Positions 16,361-25,696 of a stretch of DNA of 49,555 nt are shown in pieces. The translations under genes and the position numbers were made by a program. The notes below the pieces were generated by a model, which worked only from the letters and a program-made list of their open reading frames with translations, did not search any database and was not told the origin of the DNA. Position 1 is the stretch's first letter. Every line of letters starts with the position of its first letter. This stretch comes from an uncultured Pirellula sp. (GTDB lineage: Bacteria > Planctomycetota > Planctomycetia > Pirellulales > Pirellulaceae): positions 1 through 49,555 of the forward strand of contig CAIOHR010000245.1 of assembly GCA_903858115.1 (NCBI GenBank), read 5' to 3'.

Positions 16361-17341
16361 CTACTTCTTAAACTGCTCTATCGCTTTGTCGAAGATCTCC
16401 CCATAGACCAACTCTCCACCTTGGTGACCAACGATGGATACCAGGACTGCGAGGATCATCGCACCCACTTTCCAAACGTGATCGAGGCCACTGGATTTCT
16501 TTCTTGCAGCCATCAGGCTCAAGAAAACGACGATACAACTCATCGCAATCAATCCTGTACCTAGCCATCGATGATTGAAAAGATTCATCTCGTTATGCGT
16601 TGGATTGGGGCCGAGCGGTTTGTCCCAGGCTGGGTATCCTTGTAGTTCGGCAAAGGACCAGCCCATCACTGCAGCAAACACCGAGGTGAACATGGCGACC
16701 CAGAGCGCATGGAACGCCATCGCTTGACATCGTGTCCCCAAAAAGTAAGACAGGAAGGCGCAAAAACCGCCAACGATAAACAATGCGATCGGGAAGTGAA
16801 CGACAGCGGGGTGAAGATATCCAATCGCACGATAGGTACGCATCCAAATGGACGTTTTCGATGGAGTCAACAATGCCTGCGGGTTCGATTGGGCATCCGA
16901 ACTCGAAAGCTTGACCTCCTGAGGCCAGTCTGCACCTTCGTCAATCCAAACTTTCAAAATCGCCAATTCGTTTGGTGGCAATGGGCCATCGGGTGGCATG
17001 ACCAAACTGTCTTCCTGTACCGTTTTCGATGGCTGCACCAAATAGTCAGTCCATAGTGAACTGTCATTGCTCGAACCGGGTGTCAAGTAACCCAGGACTG
17101 CATCACGATCCTCGATAACAAAGCCCGCTTTCGCTTCATCCCCTCGGTGACATTTTTCGCATCGAACCGAAAGGATGGGAGCAACATCACGAGCAAAATC
17201 AATCAACTTGGGCGCACCGGGTGCATCTTGTCGCCCCAACACTGTGGTGGAAAAACTCCAAACCGAGACGAACAGACAAAGAACCATAAAATAGAATGCT
17301 CGCACAGTTCTCGTCCAGTCTCCAAGAAGCGAATCAACCAT
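16361..17341 (-). CDS. Membrane protein with planctomycete cytochrome C and DUF2231 domains
   Basis: Started at ATG 17341 the protein has 326 residues. It begins with a signal anchor (FYFMVLCLFVSVWSF). Then comes the PSCyt1 domain with haem motif CEKCH at residues 61-65 and a downstream methionine in LVMPPDGPLPPNELAILKVWIDEGADWP. The C-terminal half is DUF2231: YLHPAVVHFPIALFIVGGFCAFLSYFL starts the first of four membrane spans, and FNHRWLGTGLIAMSCIVVFLSL continues them, with conserved His residues. DUF2231 proteins are predicted membrane redox proteins, so electron transfer from a periplasmic haem into the membrane is a reasonable inference. It begins five bases after the stop of the esterase gene, in one operon. 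An upstream in-frame extension would overlap that gene. Confidence 0.87.
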   Translation of the reverse strand: MVDSLLGDWTRTVRAFYFMVLCLFVSVWSFSTTVLGRQDAPGAPKLIDFARDVAPILSVRCEKCHRGDEAKAGFVIEDRDAVLGYLTPGSSNDSSLWTDYLVQPSKTVQEDSLVMPPDGPLPPNELAILKVWIDEGADWPQEVKLSSSDAQSNPQALLTPSKTSIWMRTYRAIGYLHPAVVHFPIALFIVGGFCAFLSYFLGTRCQAMAFHALWVAMFTSVFAAVMGWSFAELQGYPAWDKPLGPNPTHNEMNLFNHRWLGTGLIAMSCIVVFLSLMAARKKSSGLDHVWKVGAMILAVLVSIVGHQGGELVYGEIFDKAIEQFKK

Positions 17342-17346
17342 CACTG

Positions 17347-18207
17347 TTATTCCGGGGTGCTTGATTTTTGTTGAGAAAACATCCACGAATAAAACTCGGG
17401 ATTGGCGTACGTCGGGGTCCAACTGTCGTGTTTTAAATCCGGGTACTCCGTGTACTTAACTTTCGATCCCAGTTTTTTCAGAGCCGCAACCATTTCTTGA
17501 GATCGATCTACTTTTACCACGGGATCTAGCGCTCCATGAAAACACCATATCGGCAAAGTGGAGAATCGTTCCGCAGTCGTTGGATCGCCACCACCACAAA
17601 TGGGTGCTGCGGCGGCAAAGAAGTTTGGATATCGCGCAATCGCGTCCCAAGTCCCATATCCACCCATGGATAGCCCTGTTAGATAAATTCGGTTTGGGTC
17701 AATCCCTGCATGCTCCACCATCTCGTCTACCAATTCCTTAATCGATAGCAAACTCGGGCTCACTTGCTCGGGCAAACTGCTCTTCTCAAGACTCCAATCG
17801 ACATTCGACCATTTTTGCGACTCGGGACACTGCGGAACCAAGACGTAAGTCGGATACTTTTTCCTGAGACTTTCTTCGCAAAAATTTGAAGCACCATGCT
17901 TCAAGGTAATCGTATTGTCTTGACCGCGTTCCCCTGCACCATGCAAAAATACGACCAAGGGATACTTCCTGCCGAACTGATACCCCAATGGCTTCAAAAG
18001 TCGATATTTGAGCGTTTGTTGGTTCGATCCTACGAACTCTCTCGGTTCGAAGAGTTTCTTTGGGTCGGTCTCCACTTCTTGGGCCATCGCGTGATTCATC
18101 GTTAGACTCGTTGCTTCAGCCAGGAACAACAGAAAAAAGAATGAAACGGATAGACCGCGCCCGTGATGTAGCAGCAAGAAGGAATAACATTTTGAAGGAG
18201 AAATCAT
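17347..18207 (-). CDS. Secreted alpha/beta-hydrolase (esterase/prolyl oligopeptidase-like)
   Basis: This 286-residue protein has an N-terminal signal (SFFFLLFLAEATSLTMNHAMAQ, cleavage around residue 43). The alpha/beta-hydrolase blocks are complete: oxyanion region VVFLHGAGERG (85-95), nucleophile elbow GLSMGGYG with Ser180, Asp228 in FHGALDPVVKV, and His260 in DLKHDSW. The pattern with YVLVPQCPESQKW is that of predicted peptidases and phospholipase/carboxylesterases often attached to carbohydrate degradation in planctomycetes. The substrate is unknown; acetyl- or feruloyl-esterase activity would be a reasonable test. It is the first gene of a pair with the cytochrome/DUF2231 gene 5 bp downstream. 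No good ribosome-binding site precedes ATG 18207, so the start is less sure than the rest. Confidence 0.87.
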   Translation of the reverse strand: MISPSKCYSFLLLHHGRGLSVSFFFLLFLAEATSLTMNHAMAQEVETDPKKLFEPREFVGSNQQTLKYRLLKPLGYQFGRKYPLVVFLHGAGERGQDNTITLKHGASNFCEESLRKKYPTYVLVPQCPESQKWSNVDWSLEKSSLPEQVSPSLLSIKELVDEMVEHAGIDPNRIYLTGLSMGGYGTWDAIARYPNFFAAAAPICGGGDPTTAERFSTLPIWCFHGALDPVVKVDRSQEMVAALKKLGSKVKYTEYPDLKHDSWTPTYANPEFYSWMFSQQKSSTPE

Positions 18208-18395
18208 CGAGAACCAGATGGGGGACGTTTAGAAAGAGGTCGAGGGAGGGACGACTATTATAGTTGCGCGAAAGGTTAACCTGAAGAGGTAGATTTTGAA
18301 TACGAAATGATGGCGTTTCCCATTACTCAAAAGCGCGTTACGCTTATCCACCGGACGGAATTTACCTAGGATTGCCCACGAGAAGGATAACCGCA

Positions 18396-20333
18396 ATGCC
18401 GACAATTCGAAAACTCCCAGTCGGGCTTGTCAACAAAATTGCAGCGGGTGAAGTCATTGAACGACCCGCCAGTGTTGTCAAGGAATTGCTAGAAAACAGC
18501 ATTGACGCAGGTGCAAAGCAGGTCGAAATTTCTATCGAAGGTGGAGGAATCGATTTAATCCGCATAACCGACAATGGATGCGGGATCGATCAGTCTCAAT
18601 TAACACTTGCCGTTGCACCCCATGCGACCAGCAAACTCCGAGAAGATGACGATCTCTTCGATGTCCGCACTCTTGGATTCCGCGGTGAAGCGTTGGCATC
18701 GATCGCCGAGATCAGCCATATGACCCTGCGAAGTCGAATCGCGGACGAAGATAGCGCTTATGAGTTAGTCATTCGTGGAGGTGAACAAGAACCGATTCGA
18801 CCCACCTCGGGACCAGTGGGTACAACCATTGAGATTCGACATCTCTTTTTCAATACGCCCGTTCGACGAAAATTCATGAAGAGTGCCCAAACAGAGATGG
18901 GACACGTAGTCGAAGCCTTCACGCGTGTCGCACTCGCTTATCCGCATGTCCATTTGTTGCTGCTGAGCGGAGGTCGCGTCCTTCATGATCTTCCTCCGAC
19001 GGAACGTTGGTCCGAGCGTATTCGAACCTTCTTTGGCGATGAAGTTGCCGACGCATTGATGTCGATCGACCAACGCGACGATAAAGTTTCTATTCGAGGC
19101 TACGTCGCTGACCCATCGGTTTCACGCAGCAACAATCGCATGCAGTACCTCTTCCTCAACGGTCGTTACATTCGAGACCGCGCATTGCAGCACTCCCTTG
19201 GAGAAGCCTATCGCGGACTGCTCATGGTGGGTCGATTACCCGTTTGCTTTTTGCACATCGAAATTGACCCCAAGACGGTGGACGTGAATGTCCACCCAAC
19301 AAAAGTAGAAGTTCGATTCGAGGACAGTGGCTCCATCTATAGTCGACTCCTATCCGGACTCAGAACCAAATTCCTGAATAGCAATTTGGTTGCCAAGGTT
19401 CGATCCGAAGCGGTACTTCCAGCGGAAGCTGAAGCGTTTCGAGCCATTCCCGCCTTGGCACCAGAAGCCAGTTCTCCAACCGGGCTTCTCGATTGGGCCA
19501 AGTCATCAACTTCCAATCTGCCCGGGCGAGTTCCCGAGTTTAGGCCGTTCTCCGATAGCAATCGCTTTTCGGTTCCGAACTTAGGAGCGAATCGCGCAGC
19601 AACGATGGAGGATCCATTCTTCTCGCCGTCGCCATCGACAGCCACGTTGGCACGTCCTTCGCATGCGGAGAAGTGGGAAACCGAAACTGCCGCCCCAGAA
19701 ATTCACCGAGTTGACACGGTGCCCATCGACGAAACATCGTCGCATTCGATCGATGGAGCGAAGAGGCATATGGGGTTCCAAATTCACAATCGTTACCTCG
19801 TCACAGAAGATGAAACGGGCATGGTGATCGTTGACCAACATGCGCTTCACGAGAGAATTCTTTACGAGCAAATCAAAAACAAAGTCTTGTCCAAATCGCT
19901 CGATGTCCAGAACTTGCTAGTCCCCGAAACGATCACCTTGGCAGCGAGCGAAATGGCACTCGCGTTGGAGTACCAACAAATACTGGCAGACATCGGGCTC
20001 ACGATTGAGCCCTTTGGAGGCGATACGCTTTTGATCTCTTCGTACCCAGCGATCCTACAAGGAATCTCGCCAGGTGAGGTACTTCGCCAAGTGCTCGAAC
20101 CAATGCTGTCAGGTGGCAAAAAGCCTGATGTTCGAAATCTTCTCGACGAACTCATGAACATGATCGCATGCAAAGCAGCGGTCAAGGCCGGAGACCGACT
20201 GACACCCGACGAGATCTCGTCCCTTCTCGAACAAAGGGAAATGTATCAAGATACGCACCATTGCCCACATGGACGTCCGACCGCGTTGTTTTTCTCGCGA
20301 GATCAACTCGATAAAATGTTCAAACGTATTTGA
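18396..20333 (+). CDS. mutL: DNA mismatch repair protein MutL
   Basis: The protein has 645 residues from ATG 18396, which has AAGGAT seven bases upstream; an ATG eight codons earlier lacks this. The GHKL ATPase domain is classic: KIAAGEVIERPASVVKELLENSIDAGA, DNGCGI, TLGFRGEALASI and GTTIEIRHLFFNTPVRRKFMKS. The transducer domain follows to about residue 330 (VDVNVHPTKVEVRF). A Pro/Ser-rich linker spans about 335-460. The C-terminal dimerisation domain has DQHALHERILYE (the DQHAx2Ex4E endonuclease motif) and HCPHGRPTALFF. Hence this is the nicking type of MutL, as in bacteria without MutH. It acts with MutS on mismatches. It is monocistronic, with a 188-bp intergenic region shared with the divergent esterase operon. 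Confidence 0.97.
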   Translation: MPTIRKLPVGLVNKIAAGEVIERPASVVKELLENSIDAGAKQVEISIEGGGIDLIRITDNGCGIDQSQLTLAVAPHATSKLREDDDLFDVRTLGFRGEALASIAEISHMTLRSRIADEDSAYELVIRGGEQEPIRPTSGPVGTTIEIRHLFFNTPVRRKFMKSAQTEMGHVVEAFTRVALAYPHVHLLLLSGGRVLHDLPPTERWSERIRTFFGDEVADALMSIDQRDDKVSIRGYVADPSVSRSNNRMQYLFLNGRYIRDRALQHSLGEAYRGLLMVGRLPVCFLHIEIDPKTVDVNVHPTKVEVRFEDSGSIYSRLLSGLRTKFLNSNLVAKVRSEAVLPAEAEAFRAIPALAPEASSPTGLLDWAKSSTSNLPGRVPEFRPFSDSNRFSVPNLGANRAATMEDPFFSPSPSTATLARPSHAEKWETETAAPEIHRVDTVPIDETSSHSIDGAKRHMGFQIHNRYLVTEDETGMVIVDQHALHERILYEQIKNKVLSKSLDVQNLLVPETITLAASEMALALEYQQILADIGLTIEPFGGDTLLISSYPAILQGISPGEVLRQVLEPMLSGGKKPDVRNLLDELMNMIACKAAVKAGDRLTPDEISSLLEQREMYQDTHHCPHGRPTALFFSRDQLDKMFKRI

Positions 20334-20454
20334 TCTTGAATCGACGATCGCGAAAGATGTCTACCAGGCCTTTTCGGGAGATGAAGAAACTCGGCTGACG
20401 GCATGTTATACTTGAACGGATTCCCTCCCAATCCACCTCACCCACCCTGGTAAC

Positions 20455-23256
20455 ATGAAGCCGACCCAAATCGCGATCGCGATTTCCAAATTTGTGTTCG
20501 CAACTCTGCTTAGTTGCACTACGTTCGCGGATGCCTTGCATGCCCAGTACAAAACGGCCGTCGAGTACACGAGAGACGTCCAGCCGATCCTCACCAAGTA
20601 CTGCGCTGGTTGTCACAATGCAGAAGACTCCGAAGCCGACGTACAGTTGCATCATTGGAGCGCTGTCTCGAAAGGGACTCCCAAGAAACCGCTGTTCCAA
20701 GCAAACGATCCCAACGCTTCGTGGATCATGCAGCTTATCCGAGGAACCCACGAGCCCAAGATGCCACCCGTGGATGAGCCGCAGCCCGCGGAGGCTGAAG
20801 TTGCCATGATCGCTCGCTGGATCGAGCAAGGGGCAAGAGGAGGAGAGGCCGATTTGCCTCTTCGATCCAAACTCAACGTTCCAAAGCTCCCTTCCAAATC
20901 GCGAAATGCGATGCCGATCACAGCCCTTGCTTCGACGCCATCGGGTTTGCTTCTTGGGTCTCAAGATCGAATCTCGATGAAAAAATCGCAATGGACAACA
21001 AATCTTGATATCCAGGTTACAGGCAAGGTGTCTCAGATTCGCGTATCAAACGATGGCTCGATGGCGGTTGTCGCCTCCGGCGTTCCGGGCGTTGGCGGTC
21101 AAGTTACCATCGTCTCGATTTTCCAAGGAAAAGTGTTGCCAGTCCGAGTCATCGAAGCGCACCGCGATGCACTTTATGCTGCCGTTCTCAGCCCCGATCA
21201 TCGTTATGTAGCCACAGCCGGTTATGATCGAATCATTCGGATTTGGCGAGTGGAGGATGGTTCGTTGGTTCGAGAACTGGCCGGCCACAATGGGGCTGTT
21301 TACGATTTGGATTTTGACCCAACAGGTACGGTGATCGCGAGTGCGAGCGCGGATGAGACCATCAAGATTTGGAACGTTGTAACAGGTGAACGCTTAGATA
21401 CCTACGGGCAATGCGAAGCAGAGCAATACGTCGTTCGATTCTCCCCGGATGGTAAACGAGTACTTGCCGCCGGTGCCGACAAACGTATTCGAGTTTGGAA
21501 ACTACAGTCGCTTGAGAAAGCGAGCGTAAGCCCGATGCTTTACTCGACGTTTGCCCACGAGACACCCGTTGTCGCGATGGCGATCTCCCCAGATCAATCC
21601 ACATTGGCAACCGCCGGTGAAGATGGTTCGATCAAACTCTGGCAACTATCCGATACCTCTCCCATCGGAGAGATCGGACGATCGAGCGATGTTCCCAGTG
21701 CAATGCTTTGGACAAGCGAATCAGAGTTAGTCGTCTCCTCGTTGGAAGGTCGCTTAACTTATTGCGACGCATCCAAGCGAAACCGAAACGTCGCTGCTGA
21801 AGAAAACAATAGCCAAGTGGCACGATCACCGATGGTGAAAAATCTGCCACCCCTAAAATTGGTAGATGCTCCCGAGAATCCAGAAAAGCGAACGGCCGCG
21901 ACGGCGCAGAAGATTCCAGTTGGCAGTCGAGTTTCCGGATCGATCAGCGAAGCGGACTCGCAACAACCATCGAGCGGGGATTGGTATGCGTTCGAATCGA
22001 AAGCAGGCGAAACGACGGTGATTGCGATCGAAACCGCAGGATCTGATTCTTTGCTAGATAGTTTTGTCGATATTCTCGATGCGGAAGCAAATCCGATTTT
22101 GCGAACACGATTGCAAGCGGTCCGAGAGTCCTATTTTACCTTCCGAGGAAAAGACTCAACGATCGCTGACGACTTCCGATTGCATCGATGGGAAGACATG
22201 GAACTGAACGAGTACTTGTATGCAGGAGGAGAGGTGGTTCGACTATGGCTTTATCCTCGCGGCCCAGACTCTGGGTTCAAGGTGTATCCAGGCGAAAAAT
22301 CGAGGTACACCTACTTTGATACCACCGCGACGACGCATGCCTTGAACGAACCCGCATGGATCGTGCGCGAGTTGCAACCAGGGCAAGAGCCGATCCCGAA
22401 CGGATTGCCTGTGTTTCCAATTTTCTACTGCAATGATGATGAATCGACACGCAAGAGTGGCAAGGATAGCAAAATCACATTCACGGCTCCCGCAGATGGG
22501 ACGTACATGGTGCGAGTTCGCGACAACCGTGGCTTGGGAGGGGACCAATACGCGTATCGTTTGACTCTGCAACCACCAAACCCGAGATTCACGATCCAAT
22601 TGGAACCGAAAGAAATTGCGTTGCGATCGGGCGTTGGAAGCGAGTTTACCATTGCTGTAGATCGGCGCGACGGACTCGATGAGAAGATCGAATTGATGGT
22701 GGAGAATGTTCCCGATGGAGTTACGATCACAAATCCACTCGATATCGAAGCGGGACAGATTCAAGCGGCAGGGACGCTCTTTGTTGCAAAAGAAAAGTTC
22801 GATTCAATGCCGTTGGAATTTGAATTGAAAATCACGCCAAAGTCGTCCCGTGGCATCACATCGGATGCTGTCACACTCAAAGTGAAGCGTCAAGACAAGC
22901 CTGCCATGCAATTCAAATTGATCGCCAACGATGCCGCTCTAGATGCAGCCCCTTTGACGGAGATCGTTATCCGTGCAGGTACAACCTCGTCTGCATTGAT
23001 GGTGATTGAGCGTGGTGATTTGAAGGGAGACATATCTTTTGGCAAAGAAGATAGCGGACGCAATTTGCCACACGGCGTTTACGTCGACAATATTGGGTTG
23101 AGCGGATTGTTGATTCCGAATGGGCAATCAAGCCGCGAGGTCTTCATCACGGCAGCACCATGGGTCTCACCCCAAACACGGCAATTCCACATCAAGGCCG
23201 CTGTCGATGGTAAACCGACGACTCACCCCATCGTCGTTAGGATCGTTCGAGACTGA
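20455..23256 (+). CDS. Exported cytochrome C / WD40 / pre-peptidase domain protein
   Basis: This is a 933-residue modular protein. A signal peptide is followed by a planctomycete cytochrome C domain with CAGCH at residues 50-54 and MPPVDEPQPAEAEVAMIARWIEQGARGG. Residues about 190-445 form WD40 repeats with recurring S/A-x-D and IKIW/IRVW ends (DRIIRIWRVEDG, DETIKIWNVVTGE, DKRIRVWKLQ, DGSIKLWQLSD), probably one seven-bladed propeller. Residues about 480-705 contain a PPC-type beta domain (PVGSRVSGSISEADSQQPSSGDWYAFESKAG, and PADGTYMVRVRDNRG). The last 220 residues are beta-rich and without a name. The combination is common in planctomycetes and probably forms an extracellular or periplasmic scaffold carrying haem. 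It is monocistronic; a TTATACT box lies about 45 bp upstream of the start. Confidence 0.9.
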   Translation: MKPTQIAIAISKFVFATLLSCTTFADALHAQYKTAVEYTRDVQPILTKYCAGCHNAEDSEADVQLHHWSAVSKGTPKKPLFQANDPNASWIMQLIRGTHEPKMPPVDEPQPAEAEVAMIARWIEQGARGGEADLPLRSKLNVPKLPSKSRNAMPITALASTPSGLLLGSQDRISMKKSQWTTNLDIQVTGKVSQIRVSNDGSMAVVASGVPGVGGQVTIVSIFQGKVLPVRVIEAHRDALYAAVLSPDHRYVATAGYDRIIRIWRVEDGSLVRELAGHNGAVYDLDFDPTGTVIASASADETIKIWNVVTGERLDTYGQCEAEQYVVRFSPDGKRVLAAGADKRIRVWKLQSLEKASVSPMLYSTFAHETPVVAMAISPDQSTLATAGEDGSIKLWQLSDTSPIGEIGRSSDVPSAMLWTSESELVVSSLEGRLTYCDASKRNRNVAAEENNSQVARSPMVKNLPPLKLVDAPENPEKRTAATAQKIPVGSRVSGSISEADSQQPSSGDWYAFESKAGETTVIAIETAGSDSLLDSFVDILDAEANPILRTRLQAVRESYFTFRGKDSTIADDFRLHRWEDMELNEYLYAGGEVVRLWLYPRGPDSGFKVYPGEKSRYTYFDTTATTHALNEPAWIVRELQPGQEPIPNGLPVFPIFYCNDDESTRKSGKDSKITFTAPADGTYMVRVRDNRGLGGDQYAYRLTLQPPNPRFTIQLEPKEIALRSGVGSEFTIAVDRRDGLDEKIELMVENVPDGVTITNPLDIEAGQIQAAGTLFVAKEKFDSMPLEFELKITPKSSRGITSDAVTLKVKRQDKPAMQFKLIANDAALDAAPLTEIVIRAGTTSSALMVIERGDLKGDISFGKEDSGRNLPHGVYVDNIGLSGLLIPNGQSSREVFITAAPWVSPQTRQFHIKAAVDGKPTTHPIVVRIVRD

Positions 23257-23381
23257 CGTAGATTTCCTACGCTTCACGAACTCAAAGAACTACATCCCTT
23301 GCGCACTACCCGATCTAGCATGGCGTTGCGACCTGTCACGTCGTGTTGCACGGTTTAGTGGTATTACGTTGTGATGTTAAT

Positions 23382-23420
23382 CTGTGATATTACGCTGTGA
23401 TATTACGCTGTGATATTACG
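23382..23420. repeat. Three perfect 13-bp tandem repeats at a gene's stop codon
   Basis: CTGTGATATTACG occurs at 23382-23394, 23395-23407 and 23408-23420. A degenerate copy lies just upstream (GTATTACGTTGTGATGTTAA region, 23361-23380). The last copy supplies the TAA stop of the minus-strand gene ending at 23416. This lies in the 160-bp intergenic space after the WD40 gene. Copy number probably varies between strains. Confidence 0.9.
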
Positions 23421-23700
23421 CTGCGGGACGACGGAGTGAAACTGCGTAAAGCATGACGATTGCACCGCAAGCAATGAGGGACCAAGGGAACCACTCCGTC
23501 GGCTTAAAGACGCGATTGTTGTTCGCACGCGGCGGCGGAGCCGAAAAAAGTCCCCCATTGTTTTGAGCGCGAAGCGGTTCGTCGACCACCCCTGCGACCA
23601 GTACTGCACTATCGATCAGAAGGCATTCGATCCCAACAATGATCAATACGATTCCGACTGCGCAGAAAAAAGCTCTCCAAAGAGTGGCTGGCTTTATCAT
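23416..23700 (-). CDS. Small protein with two membrane spans
   Basis: This is a 94-residue protein that I do not recognise. It is chosen to start at ATG 23700 because AAGGAT stands seven bases upstream; an earlier ATG at 23757 has no such site. The first membrane span is LWRAFFCAVGIVLIIVGIECLLI and the second is WSLIACGAIVMLYAVSL. Between them is a loop of about 40 residues with a run of prolines (FSAPPPRANNN). The protein ends with the positively charged RRPAA, so both ends are probably cytoplasmic. The stop codon lies in a 13-bp tandem repeat, meaning that repeat changes could alter the C-terminus. No functional link with the WD40 gene or the downstream oxidoreductase is visible. Confidence 0.75.
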   Translation of the reverse strand: MIKPATLWRAFFCAVGIVLIIVGIECLLIDSAVLVAGVVDEPLRAQNNGGLFSAPPPRANNNRVFKPTEWFPWSLIACGAIVMLYAVSLRRPAA

Positions 23701-24087
23701 TAGAGGATCCTTTGCGAATCGTTGAACGGAGCGAGAGAGTACTTCTTTTCGTTCCATCGTCCTCCAATTTTAATTTTCTTGCGGGAATCAAAAAAGACAC
23801 GAAAACATCGAGGGAATCGGTTGTAATGGCAAATGTGCAGGGAATCACCATCTTCACATCCGCGAAAATCGTCTTGAAATCGGTCCTGTTCCCGTCAAAA
23901 ATTTTGTTGCTTCCCTAATTCGAAGGGACGACACCGTGTATCGGTTGCCACCAGCGGCGTGCGATATTATTATGTTGGCCTAGTTTTAAGGGCGTTCATC
24001 CCCGAATTGCTCCAGCGTGACCTCCTCTCAACCCCGGAGTTCGAGTCATGTTCACATCTCTAAATCTTCAACAATTGGGACGGTCCT

Positions 24088-25581
24088 ATGTCAGGAACAA
24101 CTCGCCGCAAATTTATTCAGAGCTCTTCAGCAGTCGGTGCCTCGACTATCGGAGCTGGTTACTTTGTATCCGCAGGGGCCACAACGGCTCTTAGCAATTC
24201 CGCAATCGAAAAACTCAACGTCGCCTGCATTGGCGTCGGCGGCAAAGGAGGCAGTGACTCCAGCAATGCTGCTCTCTTCGGTAACGTGATCGCCATGTGC
24301 GACGTCGATCGAAACACCCTCGAAGGAAAGAGCAAAGCACCCGAATTCAAGAACGCTGAAAAGTTCACAGACTATCGCGAACTGTTCGCCAAGTATGGCA
24401 AGAAAATCGACATCATCAATGTCAGCACCCCGGATCATATGCACGCGGTGATTACGTTGGAGGCCATGCGGCTCGGGATTAGTTGCTACACCCAAAAGCC
24501 TTTGACTCGAACCATCTACGAAGCGAGATTGCTCGCGAATGTTGCCAAAGAAACTGGCGTTTGCACGCAGATGGGAAATCAAGGTACGGCCTTGGACTCC
24601 TCACGCGAAGCCATCGCTCAACTGAAGTCAGGTGTACTCGGCACGCTGAAGGAAGTGTACGCGTGGTCGAACCGACCTGTATGGGCACAAGGTCCAGGTC
24701 GACGAATGGACATGGCATCTTTCGCAGCACAAGCATACAAAGATGATCCGAAAGAGGCTCCAAAATTGGTTCAATCGAAGCATAACGAAATCCTTCGCGC
24801 TATGGAACGTGTCGATTGGAAGAGTTGGATTGGAGTCGCCCAAGATCGCGACTACTGGCCAGGTCTCTACCACAGCTTCCAATTCCGCGGTTGGTGGGAC
24901 TTCGGTACCGGTGCGTTGGGAGATATGGCTTGCCACCAACTGACCGTTCCCTTCGCCGCTTGCGGCCTACGAGATCCAATCTCGGTTCAAGCGAAAACGA
25001 CTGGACATGATTTTGATAGCTTCCCTGCAAGCTCCGTCATCAAGTTCGAGTTCCCAGAAACCGCCGAACGTCCAGCCATTCCATTCTGGTGGTACGATCG
25101 AAAAGGCAATAAGCCACCAGCAGAAGTCTTCGCCAAATGGGGAATCGACAAGGTTGCAGACAGCGGCGTGCTCATCGTTGGCGACAAAGGTGCGTTCTAT
25201 AGCTCGGATGACTATTGCGGCAAGTACGAACTGAAGGGTGTCGAAAAAGCTAAAGTCGACTTCGAAAAAGCCGAGAACAAAGGCAGCAACGACGTCAACA
25301 ACATGTACGAGTTGTTCCGCGCGAAGAGTGCAGGCAATCCAATGATTTGCAAGTCGAACTTCATCGATCGCGCCGGTCCACTCACCGAAACCATCTTGCT
25401 AGGAAACCTCGCCGTTTGGGCTGCTGCCAAAGGTGGCGCTGGCGGGGAGATGGGTGAATGGGGCGAAAAAGTCGAATGGGACGCAAAGAATCTCAAGGTT
25501 ACGAACTTGGCATCACTCAAGACACCTGGCGTTGCCGATTTGATCAAGCCAAAGTATCGCGAAGGTTACAGGCTCGATTAA
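24088..25581 (+). CDS. Gfo/Idh/MocA-family oxidoreductase, Tat-exported
   Basis: This 497-residue protein starts with a twin-arginine signal (TTRRKFIQSSSAVGASTIGAGYFVSAG). A Rossmann NAD(P)-binding domain follows: KLNVACIGVGGKGGSDSSNAALFGNVIAMCDVD, residues about 43-75. Next comes STPDHMHAVITLEAMRLGISCYTQKPLTRTIYEAR, where EKP-type lysine is represented by QKP, then TGVCTQMGNQGT. The C-terminal catalytic domain has DFGTGALGDMACHQL and the family's GDKGAFYSSDDY. Exported members are numerous in planctomycetes and are assumed to oxidise sugars or cyclitols with a tightly bound cofactor loaded before export. The substrate is not predictable. The gene stands alone, 330 bp after a divergent small membrane protein; I see no other gene in that gap. 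Confidence 0.93.
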   Translation: MSGTTRRKFIQSSSAVGASTIGAGYFVSAGATTALSNSAIEKLNVACIGVGGKGGSDSSNAALFGNVIAMCDVDRNTLEGKSKAPEFKNAEKFTDYRELFAKYGKKIDIINVSTPDHMHAVITLEAMRLGISCYTQKPLTRTIYEARLLANVAKETGVCTQMGNQGTALDSSREAIAQLKSGVLGTLKEVYAWSNRPVWAQGPGRRMDMASFAAQAYKDDPKEAPKLVQSKHNEILRAMERVDWKSWIGVAQDRDYWPGLYHSFQFRGWWDFGTGALGDMACHQLTVPFAACGLRDPISVQAKTTGHDFDSFPASSVIKFEFPETAERPAIPFWWYDRKGNKPPAEVFAKWGIDKVADSGVLIVGDKGAFYSSDDYCGKYELKGVEKAKVDFEKAENKGSNDVNNMYELFRAKSAGNPMICKSNFIDRAGPLTETILLGNLAVWAAAKGGAGGEMGEWGEKVEWDAKNLKVTNLASLKTPGVADLIKPKYREGYRLD

Positions 25582-25696
25582 TTCGCGAGTTCAGTAGATA
25601 ATAAGCATCGCAACGATGTGCAGCGAGGCATCCACCTCGACGGTCGCATCGTTGCGATTTTGTTTTGCCCCCACCAATTCACCTGCAGGATCTTCG

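Noticed and set aside
23712..23918. 68-codon frame in the gap before the Gfo/Idh/MocA gene
   Set aside because: No ribosome-binding site, no recognisable motif, and it overlaps the start region of the minus-strand membrane protein.
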